From Veillonella intestinalis (GTDB lineage Bacteria; Bacillota; Negativicutes; Veillonellales; Veillonellaceae): 64,000 nucleotides of DNA. Location: the NCBI RefSeq assembly GCF_943193155.1, contig NZ_CALPDB010000004.1, positions 124,001 through 188,000 of the forward strand. Direction: 5' to 3'. The notes beneath the pieces are model-generated. The model did not search any database. It was given only the letters and a program-made list of their open reading frames with translations, and was not told where the DNA came from. Both the position numbers and the translations under genes were made by a program. Below are positions 39,354-48,651 of the stretch, one piece after another (the first letter of the stretch is position 1; every line of letters begins with the position of its first letter).

Positions 39354-41123
39354 CTACACACTCATACCTTTAGCATAGTTTTCATATAACGTTGTATAGT
39401 AGCCACCTTTAGCCAACAGTTCTTGGTGTGTACCTTGTTCTACAATTTGACCTTGGTTAACTACAAGTAATAAATCAGCATCACGAATAGTTGATAGGCG
39501 ATGGGCAATAACGATGCCTGTTCGGCCACGTAATAATTGTTGCATGGCTTTTTGCACCTCTACTTCGGTGCGTGTATCTACGTTAGCCGTAGCCTCGTCG
39601 AGTATGAGAATACGAGGGTTTGCTAAAAAGGCACGGGCAATTGTTAATAATTGTCGTTGGCCTTGCGATAGGTCATCGGCTCCATTTTTCAGTACCGTAT
39701 CATAACCTTGTGGCAAGGTGCGGATAAAATGGTCAGCCATGGCAAGTTTCGCAACAGCAACGATTTCCTCACGTGTTGCTTCTGGTTTGCCGTATGCAAT
39801 ATTATCCGCAATGGTTCCTGTAAAAATCCAAGTGTCTTGTAGAACCATTCCTACTAACTGGTGGAGCGTTTTACGGCTGAGGTCCCGAATATCTACACCA
39901 TCAATTGTGATTGAACCACCATTAATTTCGTAGAAGCGCATAAGCAAGTTAACAATCGTTGTTTTACCTGCCCCAGTAGGACCTACAATAGCGACAACAT
40001 GACCGCCAGGAATTGTAAAGTTGACCTCATTCATTAATAACTTGTCAGGACTATAGCCAAAGCTTACATTTTGAAACTCGATAGTCCCTTTCAGTGCATC
40101 TGATTGGGTTGTCGTTTCAAATGAAGTGTTGGCACCAGAATCTTCTTCTGGTGTTTGATCAAGAATTTCATAAATTCGTCCTAACGCAGCTTGGGTTTCT
40201 TGAAATTTGGTTAAGATGTAGGAGCTACGTGAGATTGGATCGGAAACTTGTGTTACATAGAGGAAAAAGGCTTGAATATCACCTAGTGATATTTGACCAC
40301 GCAATACAAGTAAGCCACCTTGAATAGCGACTAATACATAGCCTATCTGGTTGATAAAGTTTACTAGAGGCATAATAATTTGCCCCATAAAACCAGAGCG
40401 TCTTTCGTGTGTAAATAAGTTACGGTTTAGTTGGTTTAGATTATCGGAAGTGACTGTTTCTAAATTGAAGGCTTGTACAATTTGTTTGCCTGATATTAGT
40501 TCTTCAACACCACTATTAACAGCACCCAGCGCTTCTTGATTATGAAGATAGATGGTGCGAGCTTTTTTTGAGGTAATCACTAAGCCAATGATACCTAAAA
40601 CGATAATACCGATGATAATGCTAGCCAGTAAGGGGCTAATCCAAAGCATCATAGCAAGGGCGCCGATGATGCCAATGAATGATGAAATTAACCCAGGAAT
40701 ACCTTCTCGAAGGGTTTCACTAATGGAGTCTAAATCGCTAGTAATTCGGCTTAATAAATCGCCACGATTATGATTGTTGAAATAGGACATAGGTAATCGA
40801 TAGAGATATTCGCTCACTCGATTACGCAAATTTAATACCATGTTTTCCGCTACACCAGCAATAATATATTCGCCTACATAGGTAAATATAGAATGACCAC
40901 TATATAGAATGATTAGCATGAGAATGGTATCGGTAGTATTGTCGATAATATAAGAAATATCTTGATTACTACGCAAGCCTTGAACAATCGCATCTACGAT
41001 TTGGCCCAGTAGTTTAGGGGCAATAATTTCAAAACAAGCGGCCAAAATAAGGGCAAAAATAATTGCAATCAGCCAGCCCCATTGTGATTTTGATTCATAG
41101 AGAAAACGTCTGAATAATGTCAT
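39354..41123 (-). CDS. ABC exporter half-transporter, catalytically complete subunit
   Basis: A 589-residue type IV ABC exporter: six membrane segments in residues 1-320 and a nucleotide-binding domain behind. Walker A is 'G-P-T-G-A-G-K-T-T', signature 'L-S-Q-G-Q-R-Q', Walker B 'I-L-I-L-D-E-A' with the catalytic Glu, and the switch His is in 'I-A-H-R-L-S-T'. Its start overlaps the stop of the upstream subunit gene by 4 bases (ATGA), implying a heterodimer of the LmrCD/BmrCD/MdlAB kind. Such pumps export drugs, lipids or peptides; the substrate is unknown. Confidence 0.92.
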   Translation of the reverse strand: MTLFRRFLYESKSQWGWLIAIIFALILAACFEIIAPKLLGQIVDAIVQGLRSNQDISYIIDNTTDTILMLIILYSGHSIFTYVGEYIIAGVAENMVLNLRNRVSEYLYRLPMSYFNNHNRGDLLSRITSDLDSISETLREGIPGLISSFIGIIGALAMMLWISPLLASIIIGIIVLGIIGLVITSKKARTIYLHNQEALGAVNSGVEELISGKQIVQAFNLETVTSDNLNQLNRNLFTHERRSGFMGQIIMPLVNFINQIGYVLVAIQGGLLVLRGQISLGDIQAFFLYVTQVSDPISRSSYILTKFQETQAALGRIYEILDQTPEEDSGANTSFETTTQSDALKGTIEFQNVSFGYSPDKLLMNEVNFTIPGGHVVAIVGPTGAGKTTIVNLLMRFYEINGGSITIDGVDIRDLSRKTLHQLVGMVLQDTWIFTGTIADNIAYGKPEATREEIVAVAKLAMADHFIRTLPQGYDTVLKNGADDLSQGQRQLLTIARAFLANPRILILDEATANVDTRTEVEVQKAMQQLLRGRTGIVIAHRLSTIRDADLLLVVNQGQIVEQGTHQELLAKGGYYTTLYENYAKGMSV

Positions 41124-42907
41124 AGGGCCACCTCCTGAGAGGCCACAATTTGTTGATAAATTGGGCAGTTTTCTACGAGCTCATCATGAGTTCCTAGACC
41201 GACCGCACAGCCTTGATTAATAACGAGAATTTTATTCGCTTTGCGAGCGGCACTTACTTTTTGCTCGATGGAAATAAAGGCTCGTTGTGGGAAGTCTGCA
41301 ATTTCATGAGCCACAGCTTTGCGAACTTGTTGCTCAGTAATACCGTCTAAGGCAGAGAAACTATCGTCAAAGATAAGTAAGTTTGGTTGACGAATGAGTG
41401 CTCTTGCCATAGCTAGTCGTTGGCGTTGACCACCAGATAAATTGGTGCCCCCTTGTGATAATTGATGTTCATAGCCATCATTAAAACGGCTGATAAATTC
41501 GTGAGCCCCTGCTAGTTTACAAGCTCGTTCCATATCAGCTAATGATAAGGTCGACGTAGTATTAGGGGAATTTTCAGATGGCTTGGTACCATGAATGCCG
41601 TATTCTAAGTTCATAGCAATAGAGCCAGTAAATAAATAGGCTTTTTGTGGTACATAGCCGATTTGAGCTCGCACAGTATGTATAGGCTGCTCAAAAATAG
41701 ATTGCCCTTGGAATAAAATATCGCCAGATTCAATTGGATAGAGTCCCAGGATTAATTTAGCAATGGTACTTTTGCCAGAGCCAATATCACCCATAATAGC
41801 TAAGGTTTCACCAGCTTGTAAGGTGAATGAAATGTTGTGTAACGCCGCTTCTTCTGCATTGTCGTAGCGGAACGTAACATTGCGAAACTCTAAAACTGGT
41901 GAATTTAAATTAGAAGCCGAACTCTCATGAATACTAGGTTCTTGCTCTGTTTTAGTATATGGCGTGAGTGGATGGGTGAATAACTCTTGCACCCGTTGAT
42001 AACAAATAATTGCTTCAGGCACGTCTAATAGAACAAAGACCGCCATTAATAGGTTGAGCAAAATGAGCGTTGCATATTCGATGATAGCCATAATATCACC
42101 GATTTGAATATTACCAGCACTAATTTGGTAACCACCGAGCCAAAGAATAACGACCGTACTCATATTAAAGATAATAAGAATACTTGGTAAACCAATCGCA
42201 TAGGTGCGTGATAGGCGGGCTGATGAGCGCGCAATATTGCTAAATGCAGATTTTTCACGTGATTGTTCGTCATTGCTACGGTTAAACGCTCGAATAACGG
42301 CCATCCCGATCATATGGTCACGAACTAGATCGGTAATATAGTCTAATTGTTGTTGGACTGATTTTACAATAGGCAGTGCTTTTTGCTGTAAGAAGGCCAT
42401 AATGGCCACCATGATTACCATCAAGCTTAAAATCACAAGACCTAATTCGAAACTTTTGTAAAAAGTTAAGCCTAGACCAACGAGAATCATGAGTGGCATA
42501 GGCAGAATCATGTTAATGCCTTCCGCCAAAACAGATTGAATTTTTTCTACATCACGAGTGGCACGCATTAGTAAGGTACCCGTTCCATATTTTGAAAAGT
42601 CTGTGAGTGAAAAGTCTTGTAAGGCTTGCACTAACTGTTGGCGTAGACGAAGGCTGACACTAGCAGCAATATGTGAGCTCATGTAAACGGCACTAATAGA
42701 AGCAACGACAGTTAGTAAGGAGGCTCCCAGCATAGATATACTAAGAGCGCTGATTGTGTCTAAATCGCCATGCAATACCCCTTGGTTGATAATGTCAGCT
42801 GTTAATGTTGGCACGATGAGTGCGCTGACTACATGTATAAGTGATAATATACAGGCTGCAAAAAAAGCCCATTTTACAGGGCTTAAATATGTATGTATAA
42901 ATTTCAT
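41120..42907 (-). CDS. ABC exporter half-transporter, degenerate-site subunit
   Basis: A 595-residue partner of the next gene. Walker A 'G-D-I-G-S-G-K-S-T' and signature 'L-S-G-G-Q-R-Q-R' are intact. The catalytic Glu after Walker B is Asp ('L-I-F-D-D-S-F-S-A-L-D') and the switch His is replaced ('I-E-Q-K-V-S'). One of the two ATP sites of the dimer is therefore non-canonical, as in BmrC and TM287. The ATG at 42907 follows AAAGGA on the minus strand; a longer frame to 42976 has no ribosome site. Confidence 0.9.
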   Translation of the reverse strand: MKFIHTYLSPVKWAFFAACILSLIHVVSALIVPTLTADIINQGVLHGDLDTISALSISMLGASLLTVVASISAVYMSSHIAASVSLRLRQQLVQALQDFSLTDFSKYGTGTLLMRATRDVEKIQSVLAEGINMILPMPLMILVGLGLTFYKSFELGLVILSLMVIMVAIMAFLQQKALPIVKSVQQQLDYITDLVRDHMIGMAVIRAFNRSNDEQSREKSAFSNIARSSARLSRTYAIGLPSILIIFNMSTVVILWLGGYQISAGNIQIGDIMAIIEYATLILLNLLMAVFVLLDVPEAIICYQRVQELFTHPLTPYTKTEQEPSIHESSASNLNSPVLEFRNVTFRYDNAEEAALHNISFTLQAGETLAIMGDIGSGKSTIAKLILGLYPIESGDILFQGQSIFEQPIHTVRAQIGYVPQKAYLFTGSIAMNLEYGIHGTKPSENSPNTTSTLSLADMERACKLAGAHEFISRFNDGYEHQLSQGGTNLSGGQRQRLAMARALIRQPNLLIFDDSFSALDGITEQQVRKAVAHEIADFPQRAFISIEQKVSAARKANKILVINQGCAVGLGTHDELVENCPIYQQIVASQEVAL

Positions 42908-43079
42908 ATATATATTTTCCTTTCCCCAGTAATGTTCAAGGGCATTATAGCATATTGCTAGGTAATAAGAAACCATAAGAAACGTATGTTAGATATGAAA
43001 AAGTGTAATACAGAGGCAAAAAAATATAGAAAAAACAAGAATATAGATATATAGAAGTATAAAATATAATTAAATAAGA

Positions 43080-44426
43080 TTATTTGATTATTTTTACAGT
43101 ATATCCATTGGCGTGGATATTGCTGTTAGTAGTGTCCTCATTGTGCAGGTCGGTTAAATAGGAATCGGCCGTAACATTCCAAATAGAGTCTTTGCTGAGA
43201 AAGAGGCTGGCCTTCTTGGCTGTGTGATTAGGATTAATTGCCCCGGTTAGAGTAGAGCCTTGATTTAATTTAATCTCTACAGTGCTAACATTGTCTGCTT
43301 TGATATGCCCATTGAGACTTTGTTTGTTGGCAGTGAGTTTAACTTGACCGCCGTTTTTACCATTACGACCCCATTCATTGGCTTTAGCCTCTAATATGGT
43401 GTCACTATGTGGTGCGTGTAAGTCTACTTGTTGTAGCTTAATTTGGCCCTTTGTGTTAGATACTGTGAAAAATGGTGTTCGTCCCGTATTGGTAAGGGTA
43501 CTGTTTTGAATTGTTAATTGAGTTGTGCCGTCATCAGCGGTATTAAGGTCACTGAAATATAAGTTGAAACCGTCAGCACCAGTCAGGCTTGCTTGCGTTA
43601 GGTTCACTTTGGTAGCTCCTTCTAATACACCTAAGGCACTGTGGCGCGCTTCGCCAGTTAGGCCCGTTAATTTCATAGTTCCTGTTGTTGAAATGAGAGG
43701 ACTATTGAAACCGTTGGTAGTGAGTTGGAGTGTGGCGGCTATTAATTCGCTCTTAGCTTTACTGCCGATGAGTAAAGCGGGGCTACGATCGCCATACGTA
43801 GTAATGGCACTTTGTTTTATGGTGGCTACGGCACCATAAGCTAAAGATAAGCCTGGTGAAACGCGTCCATCAGTTCGCAACGTGATGCCCGTGGCTTGTA
43901 TTTTAACATCTTGACCACTGCCGACTAAGGCGGCAGATCCTTGTCCATTGGTACGTAATGTGCTATTGGTTATAGTCGCTTGGCTATAAGGGGCTACTAA
44001 GAGGGCTGCATTTTGGCCACGCCAAAGAGCAATGCCTTCGTTATCCGCATTACCTGTTTTAGAAAGGGTAGCCCCTTTTAATTTGGCGTGACCTGTTTTT
44101 TGCACGAGTATTACATTTTCATTGTGTTTGGTATTAGTAAGACTCTTTTTAAAGGTTTGCGTACCATTAACTACTTTAGTAGCTTTGAATTTATAGTTTT
44201 TATTTACTTTTTTGCCTTTTTTGATATCATTATCAGAATCGCTGACAAGACCTAACAGTTTGCCTGCTGCTTTAATAGGGTTAATCGTGGGCATGTCAGG
44301 CAATACTTTGCTAGCTACATAGGCACTGACTGGATCGGCTGCGTACATAGTTGGTGTTGTGTATATGGTGAACGTGCTACCAATGAGGGTAGCAGTTATG
44401 ATTCGTTTGAGCAATGTGTGTTTCAT
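43080..44426 (-). CDS. Secreted beta-helix-like protein of unknown function
   Basis: A 448-residue protein with a signal peptide ending near residue 29 ('M-Y-A-A-D'). The mature part is a series of short Thr/Ser/Asn-rich strands of the pattern 'x-I-x-x-S-x-L-x-T-x-G', e.g. 'A-T-I-T-N-S-T-L-R-T-N-G' and 'A-T-I-K-Q-S-A-I-T-T-Y-G', the look of a right-handed parallel beta-helix or autotransporter passenger. There is no translocator domain, LPXTG, SLH domain or lipobox, so it would be free in the periplasm or exported by another route. AAAGGAG precedes the ATG. No specific family recognised. Confidence 0.65.
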   Translation of the reverse strand: MKHTLLKRIITATLIGSTFTIYTTPTMYAADPVSAYVASKVLPDMPTINPIKAAGKLLGLVSDSDNDIKKGKKVNKNYKFKATKVVNGTQTFKKSLTNTKHNENVILVQKTGHAKLKGATLSKTGNADNEGIALWRGQNAALLVAPYSQATITNSTLRTNGQGSAALVGSGQDVKIQATGITLRTDGRVSPGLSLAYGAVATIKQSAITTYGDRSPALLIGSKAKSELIAATLQLTTNGFNSPLISTTGTMKLTGLTGEARHSALGVLEGATKVNLTQASLTGADGFNLYFSDLNTADDGTTQLTIQNSTLTNTGRTPFFTVSNTKGQIKLQQVDLHAPHSDTILEAKANEWGRNGKNGGQVKLTANKQSLNGHIKADNVSTVEIKLNQGSTLTGAINPNHTAKKASLFLSKDSIWNVTADSYLTDLHNEDTTNSNIHANGYTVKIIK

Positions 44427-44518
44427 AGGAACTCCTTTGTTGGTGAAATGGGGGAGAAAAATAAGATAATTTAATATATATTATACCGTAGGCCACTTGC
44501 AGAATAAAGAAAAGCTAA

Positions 44519-44557
44519 TAAAAAAGAGCCTGTACAGAATCATGTCTGTATAGACTC
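44519..44557 (-). terminator. Terminator at the end of the XRE regulator gene
   Basis: A stem of 13 pairs with one mismatch and one G-U (about 44525-44538 with 44544-44557) is followed on the minus strand by six T. It overlaps the last codons and stop of the regulator gene. Confidence 0.75.
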
Positions 44558-44821
44558 TAAACATATTTGTTGATCTTTTTCGCTGAGGTTTAACAGCATA
44601 CCTACTTCGATTTGTAATCCTGTAGCAATATGGACTAGCATTGCAATGGATACATTGTCGTTGTATTTGCCTCGTTCAATGCGACCAAGAGCTCCAGGAC
44701 TGATAGAGGCTTTACTGGCTAGCTCGTCTTGCGTTAAACCGCGCAAGGTTCGATAGTAGGCAATGCGTGCGCCGATTTGTTTAATTACAGCCCGCTTTTT
44801 TATATCTATATCTTTGTCCAC
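44540..44821 (-). CDS. XRE-family helix-turn-helix regulator
   Basis: A 93-residue protein with one HTH_3 domain: 'G-L-T-Q-D-E-L-A-S-K-A-S-I-S-P-G-A-L-G' as helices 2 and 3, then 'I-E-R-G-K-Y'. It has no second domain. The start is GTG with GAGGTG 6 bases upstream on the minus strand. It stands alone between the secreted protein and tRNA-Ser; target unknown. Confidence 0.87.
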   Translation of the reverse strand: MDKDIDIKKRAVIKQIGARIAYYRTLRGLTQDELASKASISPGALGRIERGKYNDNVSIAMLVHIATGLQIEVGMLLNLSEKDQQICLESIQT

Positions 44822-44961
44822 TTAGGTCACCTCGCAATGATTGTATTATGGCGTATTAATTACATATATAAATTATGTCATAAAACGATTAGAAGGAAGG
44901 CGCCTAAATGTGGTGTATTTGCGACTAAATAGTTTTCTTTTGTATTTTAAAGCTTAAGGAC

Positions 44962-44990
44962 TTGATTTGTTGGTCAAAACAAGGTAATAT
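44962..44990 (+). promoter_or_regulatory. Promoter of tRNA-Ser
   Basis: TTGATT at 44962-44967, 17 bases, TAATAT at 44985-44990, about 15 bases before the expected 5' end of the precursor. Confidence 0.65.
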
Positions 44991-45011
44991 AGTAGGGTAA
45001 TAATTAAATAT

Positions 45012-45100
45012 GGAGAGGTGTCCGAGTGGTTTAAGGAGCTGGTCTTGAAAACCAGTGACTCCGCAAGGGGCCGTGGGTTCGAATCCCACCCTCTCCGCCA
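45012..45100 (+). tRNA. tRNA-Ser (anticodon UGA)
   Basis: Acceptor stem GGAGAGG (45012-45018) pairs with CCTCTCC (45090-45096), discriminator G and encoded CCA at 45098-45100. The anticodon arm CTGGT-CTTGAAA-ACCAG presents TGA. A long variable arm (GACTCCGCAAGGGGCC region) and the T arm GTGGGTTCGAATCCCAC are present. The 89-base length and long variable arm fit serine. Confidence 0.97.
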
Positions 45101-45142
45101 TCTAATACGGCTTTTACTTGATAATATTCAATAAAAGTCAAA

Positions 45143-45187
45143 ACCCCTATAAAGCTAGTTATTGACTAGGATATAGGGGTCTTTTTA
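45143..45187 (+). terminator. Terminator after tRNA-Ser
   Basis: A 9-bp outer stem (45143-45151 with 45172-45180, ACCCCTATA with TATAGGGGT) and an inner 5-bp stem, then C-TTTTT. Confidence 0.9.
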
Positions 45188-45509
45188 TGTCCGCATGTTA
45201 TTCTCGTTTAAGGCTATTTTGTGCAATAATAAGTAATGCTTTGTTAACAATTTGTTAACATTTTTTTGGTTATAAGCTTGTAATGTTTGGATTGTTTTTC
45301 CCCTTCCTCTTACCTTATTTGTTACATAGCTGTAGAGGACTATTCTTAATAAATTTTAAAATAATTAAAGGATTTATCGATAAGGTCAATTACTTAGAAT
45401 AATATTTTAGTGAACCCTATTAGCATAAAAGATTCGAAAGATTATAGAAATATAAGGCTTGATCTTTTCTTATAGATATTGTAGACTTTTAGATAAGGAG
45501 GGATATGTT
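45188..45509 (+). other. AT-rich gap between tRNA-Ser and the restriction system
   Basis: 322 bases with no gene. Two close copies of TTGTTAACA (45241-45249 and 45252-45260) are followed by seven T, and a TTATCGATAA palindrome lies near 45370. No copy of the tRNA 3' end was found that would mark an attachment site. Confidence 0.4.
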
Positions 45510-45689
45510 ATGAAATATAAATCTGAAGTATTAACTATGATGGATTCTGATTATGAGGCTTTCTGTAAAGCTTTATTCAGTATAGAGCTAGACGTTAATA
45601 ATCAGGAAGAATTGGCGTTATTATATGCTCGGTATATGAGAGGGGATAATATTTCCTTATTAAATGAAAACCTTGTAGTAAAGGAATAA
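45510..45689 (+). CDS. Small protein preceding the restriction-modification genes
   Basis: A 59-residue, acidic, apparently helical protein ('M-M-D-S-D-Y-E-A-F-C-K-A-L-F'). AAGGAGGG lies 8 bases before the ATG at 45510. It lies 56 bases before the endonuclease gene on the same strand. It has no helix-turn-helix, so it is not an obvious controller protein. Function unknown. Confidence 0.6.
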   Translation: MKYKSEVLTMMDSDYEAFCKALFSIELDVNNQEELALLYARYMRGDNISLLNENLVVKE

Positions 45690-45745
45690 TTAAAACTGGT
45701 GACTTTATGTTATAATAAGCCATACGTTCAATTTTTGCGAGAAGT

Positions 45746-47239
45746 ATGGTGATAACAGTGACTAAGTTACCTTATGATAAAACAAATCCGGCAGACATTT
45801 TGAGATATTCAGAAGAATTAGAAGGAATTACTTTTCAGAATGTACTCCAAAAAATCTTTAGAGGTGAAGAATTAGAAGAAAAAGTAAAATATTATGATAA
45901 TCCGCGTAGTAAAGGTGGTCTTGGCAATTTATTAGAAGAACACTATTATTTTTATTCACCCAATAGTATTTCAGACGCTGATTTTGTTGAAGCCGGCGTA
46001 GAATTAAAGGTTACACCTTATGAGATAAATAAAAATAACCAATATAAAGCGGGCGAACGTTTGGTTATTACAATGATTCCGAATAATGAACCTATATCGG
46101 ATGATTTTGAAACTTCTCATTTAAAACAAAAAATTAGTCATATTTTAATGGTTTGGTATGAAAGAATTCGTGGTGAAGCACGGACTAAGCAACGAATTCA
46201 GTACGTTAACTTATACAATTTATATAGTGAAATTTGTAAGAATGATTTAGAGATTATTCGTAATGATTATAAACGAATTACTGAGAAGATTATAGCAGGT
46301 AAAGCCCATGAATTGTCCGAAGGTGATACGCAGTATTTGGGAGCTTGTACAAAAGGGGCGACTGCTGAACGTAGTTTGCAACCACAGTATTATAATGATA
46401 GTATTCCGGCAAAACGGCGTGCATTTTCTTTGAAACAGTCGTATATGACATATGTATTAAATCAGTATGTTAAAAAACGTAAAATGAGTTTTGATGCTAT
46501 TTTTACACCAGCTGATTTACAGAAGGCAGATTTAGAAACTCAAGTTATTGAACGGATTGAAAAGTATGTAGGTAACACTGAAGACGCATTATATTCCATG
46601 TTCGGTTTTACATATACGCAAGGTAATCGGCCAAAACATATTAATACATTATTAGTTAATCGAATGCTTGGGGTTCAGACTGATCAAGCTGAAGAATTTG
46701 CAAAAGCAGATATTAAGATTAAAACAATTAGAGTTCAGAAGAATGGTAAGCCAAAAGAAAGTATGTCGTTTCCAAAAATAAAGATTAAAGAGTTTGTTAA
46801 GCAAGACTTTGAGGAGTCTGCTGAATATAATTTTTTCCAAGAAACTAAGTTCTTGTTTGTTGTCTTTAAAGAGACAAACACTGGTGAATATATTCTAAAA
46901 GGTGCTAAATTTTGGAATATGCCAATTATAGAATTAGAAGAAATTGGTAGAGTTGAATGGGAGTCATATAAGAAAAAGTTTTTAACTGGAGTTAATTTTA
47001 CTATAACTAAAGATAAATCCGGTAAAGAAATTATTAAAAATGATTTACCTAGTAAATCAGAACATACAATATTTCATTTACGACCACATGCACAAAAGAG
47101 TGCTTATGTAATTAACGGTAAACGTTATGGTATGGGAAATGATAGGGATATGGATGACTTGCCAAATGGAGATAAAATGACTTGCCAATGTTTCTGGTTG
47201 AATAATGATTATATTGCAAAGATTATTGAAGATATATAA
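45746..47239 (+). CDS. Sau3AI-family type II restriction endonuclease
   Basis: A protein of about 497 residues, close in length to Sau3AI (489), which is two MutH-like domains fused. The N-terminal catalytic region carries 'S-D-A-D-F-V-E-A-G-V-E-L-K-V', the D...E-x-K site of MutH/Sau3AI, and 'G-N-L-L-E-E' before it. The second, allosteric domain follows from about residue 290. Sau3AI cuts at GATC; specificity here is inferred. The start is uncertain: ATG 45746 has GAGAAG too close, while GTG 45758 has GGTGA at good spacing. The partner methylase lies 49 bases downstream. Confidence 0.88.
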   Translation: MVITVTKLPYDKTNPADILRYSEELEGITFQNVLQKIFRGEELEEKVKYYDNPRSKGGLGNLLEEHYYFYSPNSISDADFVEAGVELKVTPYEINKNNQYKAGERLVITMIPNNEPISDDFETSHLKQKISHILMVWYERIRGEARTKQRIQYVNLYNLYSEICKNDLEIIRNDYKRITEKIIAGKAHELSEGDTQYLGACTKGATAERSLQPQYYNDSIPAKRRAFSLKQSYMTYVLNQYVKKRKMSFDAIFTPADLQKADLETQVIERIEKYVGNTEDALYSMFGFTYTQGNRPKHINTLLVNRMLGVQTDQAEEFAKADIKIKTIRVQKNGKPKESMSFPKIKIKEFVKQDFEESAEYNFFQETKFLFVVFKETNTGEYILKGAKFWNMPIIELEEIGRVEWESYKKKFLTGVNFTITKDKSGKEIIKNDLPSKSEHTIFHLRPHAQKSAYVINGKRYGMGNDRDMDDLPNGDKMTCQCFWLNNDYIAKIIEDI

Positions 47240-47288
47240 CAAATTATTTAATGAAATAATTTGTTTATTATAAAGGAGATTATAGTTA

Positions 47289-48539
47289 ATGAGGCTAACT
47301 GTAGCAGAGTTGTTTGCTGGTGTTGGAGGATTTCGTGTAGGGCTGAATCATATCGAAGAGGTTGATATGCAAGAGCGAGCTGTTGAAAATGGTCCTTGGG
47401 AATTTGTATGGGCTAATCAGTTTGAACCATCTACTAAGGAACAACATGCTTTTAATTGTTATGTAACACGATTTGGTGAAGCAAATCACTCTAATCTTGA
47501 TATTCATGAAGTGGATAAAAGAAAAATTCCAGATCATTCGTTAGTAGTAGGTGGATTCCCGTGTCAAGATTATTCAGTAGCACGCTCTTTATCTAACGAG
47601 CAAGGGATTGAAGGGAAAAAAGGGGTTTTATTTTGGGACATTAAAGATGTATTAGTGGCAAAACAGCCCCCATTTGTTTTATTAGAGAATGTAGATCGTC
47701 TTTTAAAATCACCAGCCAGTCGTCGTGGTCGAGATTTTGCAATTATGCTAAAAACGTTTGATGAACTCGGCTATATAGTGCAATGGCGCGTATTAAATGC
47801 AGGCGAGTATGGAATGCCTCAGAAACGGCGCCGTGTATTCATTTGGGCGCACAAGCGTGATTTACAGTATTCGCAGGAATTTTTAAATAACGTTCTTGAT
47901 TTAAAAGAAAATAACATTTTTAATCAAGTTTTCCCTGTCGTGGACATAGAAATCTCTAAAGATATTGACTTGAATATATATGAGTCTATTTTAGAAACTT
48001 CTAATGGGTACAAGGACGGAAAATTCTTAGAGACAGGCATAATGGTTAATGGACATGTTATACATGGAAAGCCGTTAGCTAGAATGGAAGTTGTCTATCC
48101 ATTGTCTAATATTTTAAAAAAGGCACAAGTGTATAATGAAGATTTGTTAGTATATAAAGTCTCTGAAGATAAGTTAGAAAAATGGCAATATTTAAAAGGA
48201 CCAAAGAAGATTGAACGTACATCTAGTAATGGGCATAAGTATATTTATAGTGAAGGTGGGATGGCTTTTCCTGAAAAAATGGATGAACCAGCTCGAACAA
48301 TGCTTACTAGCGAAGGCACTTTAAATAGATCCTCTCATATAGTATTTGATGAAAGCTTACACGCTTATCGTATTTTGACACCAGTGGAATGTGAGTTAAT
48401 TCAAATGTTTCCACCTAATTGGACGGATACGATGCCAAATAGAAAGAGATATTTTATGATGGGAAATGCTTTGGTTACGGGAATTGTATCTCGATTAGAG
48501 CCAGTGATACGCAATATTATTGAACAAGAGGTAGAATAA
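47289..48539 (+). CDS. DNA (cytosine-5) methyltransferase of the Sau3AI-like system
   Basis: A 416-residue C5-methyltransferase. Motif I 'E-L-F-A-G-V-G-G-F-R' at the start, motif IV 'G-G-F-P-C-Q-D-Y-S' with catalytic Cys92, motif VI 'E-N-V' near residue 133, motif VIII 'G-M-P-Q-K-R-R-R-V' and motif X 'G-N-A-L-V' near the end. It should protect the sites cut by the neighbouring endonuclease. AAAGGAG lies upstream of the ATG. Confidence 0.93.
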   Translation: MRLTVAELFAGVGGFRVGLNHIEEVDMQERAVENGPWEFVWANQFEPSTKEQHAFNCYVTRFGEANHSNLDIHEVDKRKIPDHSLVVGGFPCQDYSVARSLSNEQGIEGKKGVLFWDIKDVLVAKQPPFVLLENVDRLLKSPASRRGRDFAIMLKTFDELGYIVQWRVLNAGEYGMPQKRRRVFIWAHKRDLQYSQEFLNNVLDLKENNIFNQVFPVVDIEISKDIDLNIYESILETSNGYKDGKFLETGIMVNGHVIHGKPLARMEVVYPLSNILKKAQVYNEDLLVYKVSEDKLEKWQYLKGPKKIERTSSNGHKYIYSEGGMAFPEKMDEPARTMLTSEGTLNRSSHIVFDESLHAYRILTPVECELIQMFPPNWTDTMPNRKRYFMMGNALVTGIVSRLEPVIRNIIEQEVE

Positions 48540-48540
48540 G

Positions 48541-48577
48541 AAAGGGATACCCTCATTGTCTGAGGGTATCCCTTTTG
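48541..48577 (+). terminator. Terminator after the restriction-modification operon
   Basis: A perfect 15-bp stem (48541-48555 with 48561-48575) with a five-base loop and TTTT, starting on the base after the methylase stop. Confidence 0.95.
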
Positions 48578-48651
48578 TTATACTTATATAGCGGTCGTAC
48601 GCAATACTAATAATGTAATTATATAATTTTTCATATATTCAAGGAGCTTTT

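Noticed and set aside
45012-48577. Prophage or integrative element inserted at tRNA-Ser
   Set aside because: No integrase gene and no duplicate of the tRNA 3' end was found on the right side of the restriction system.
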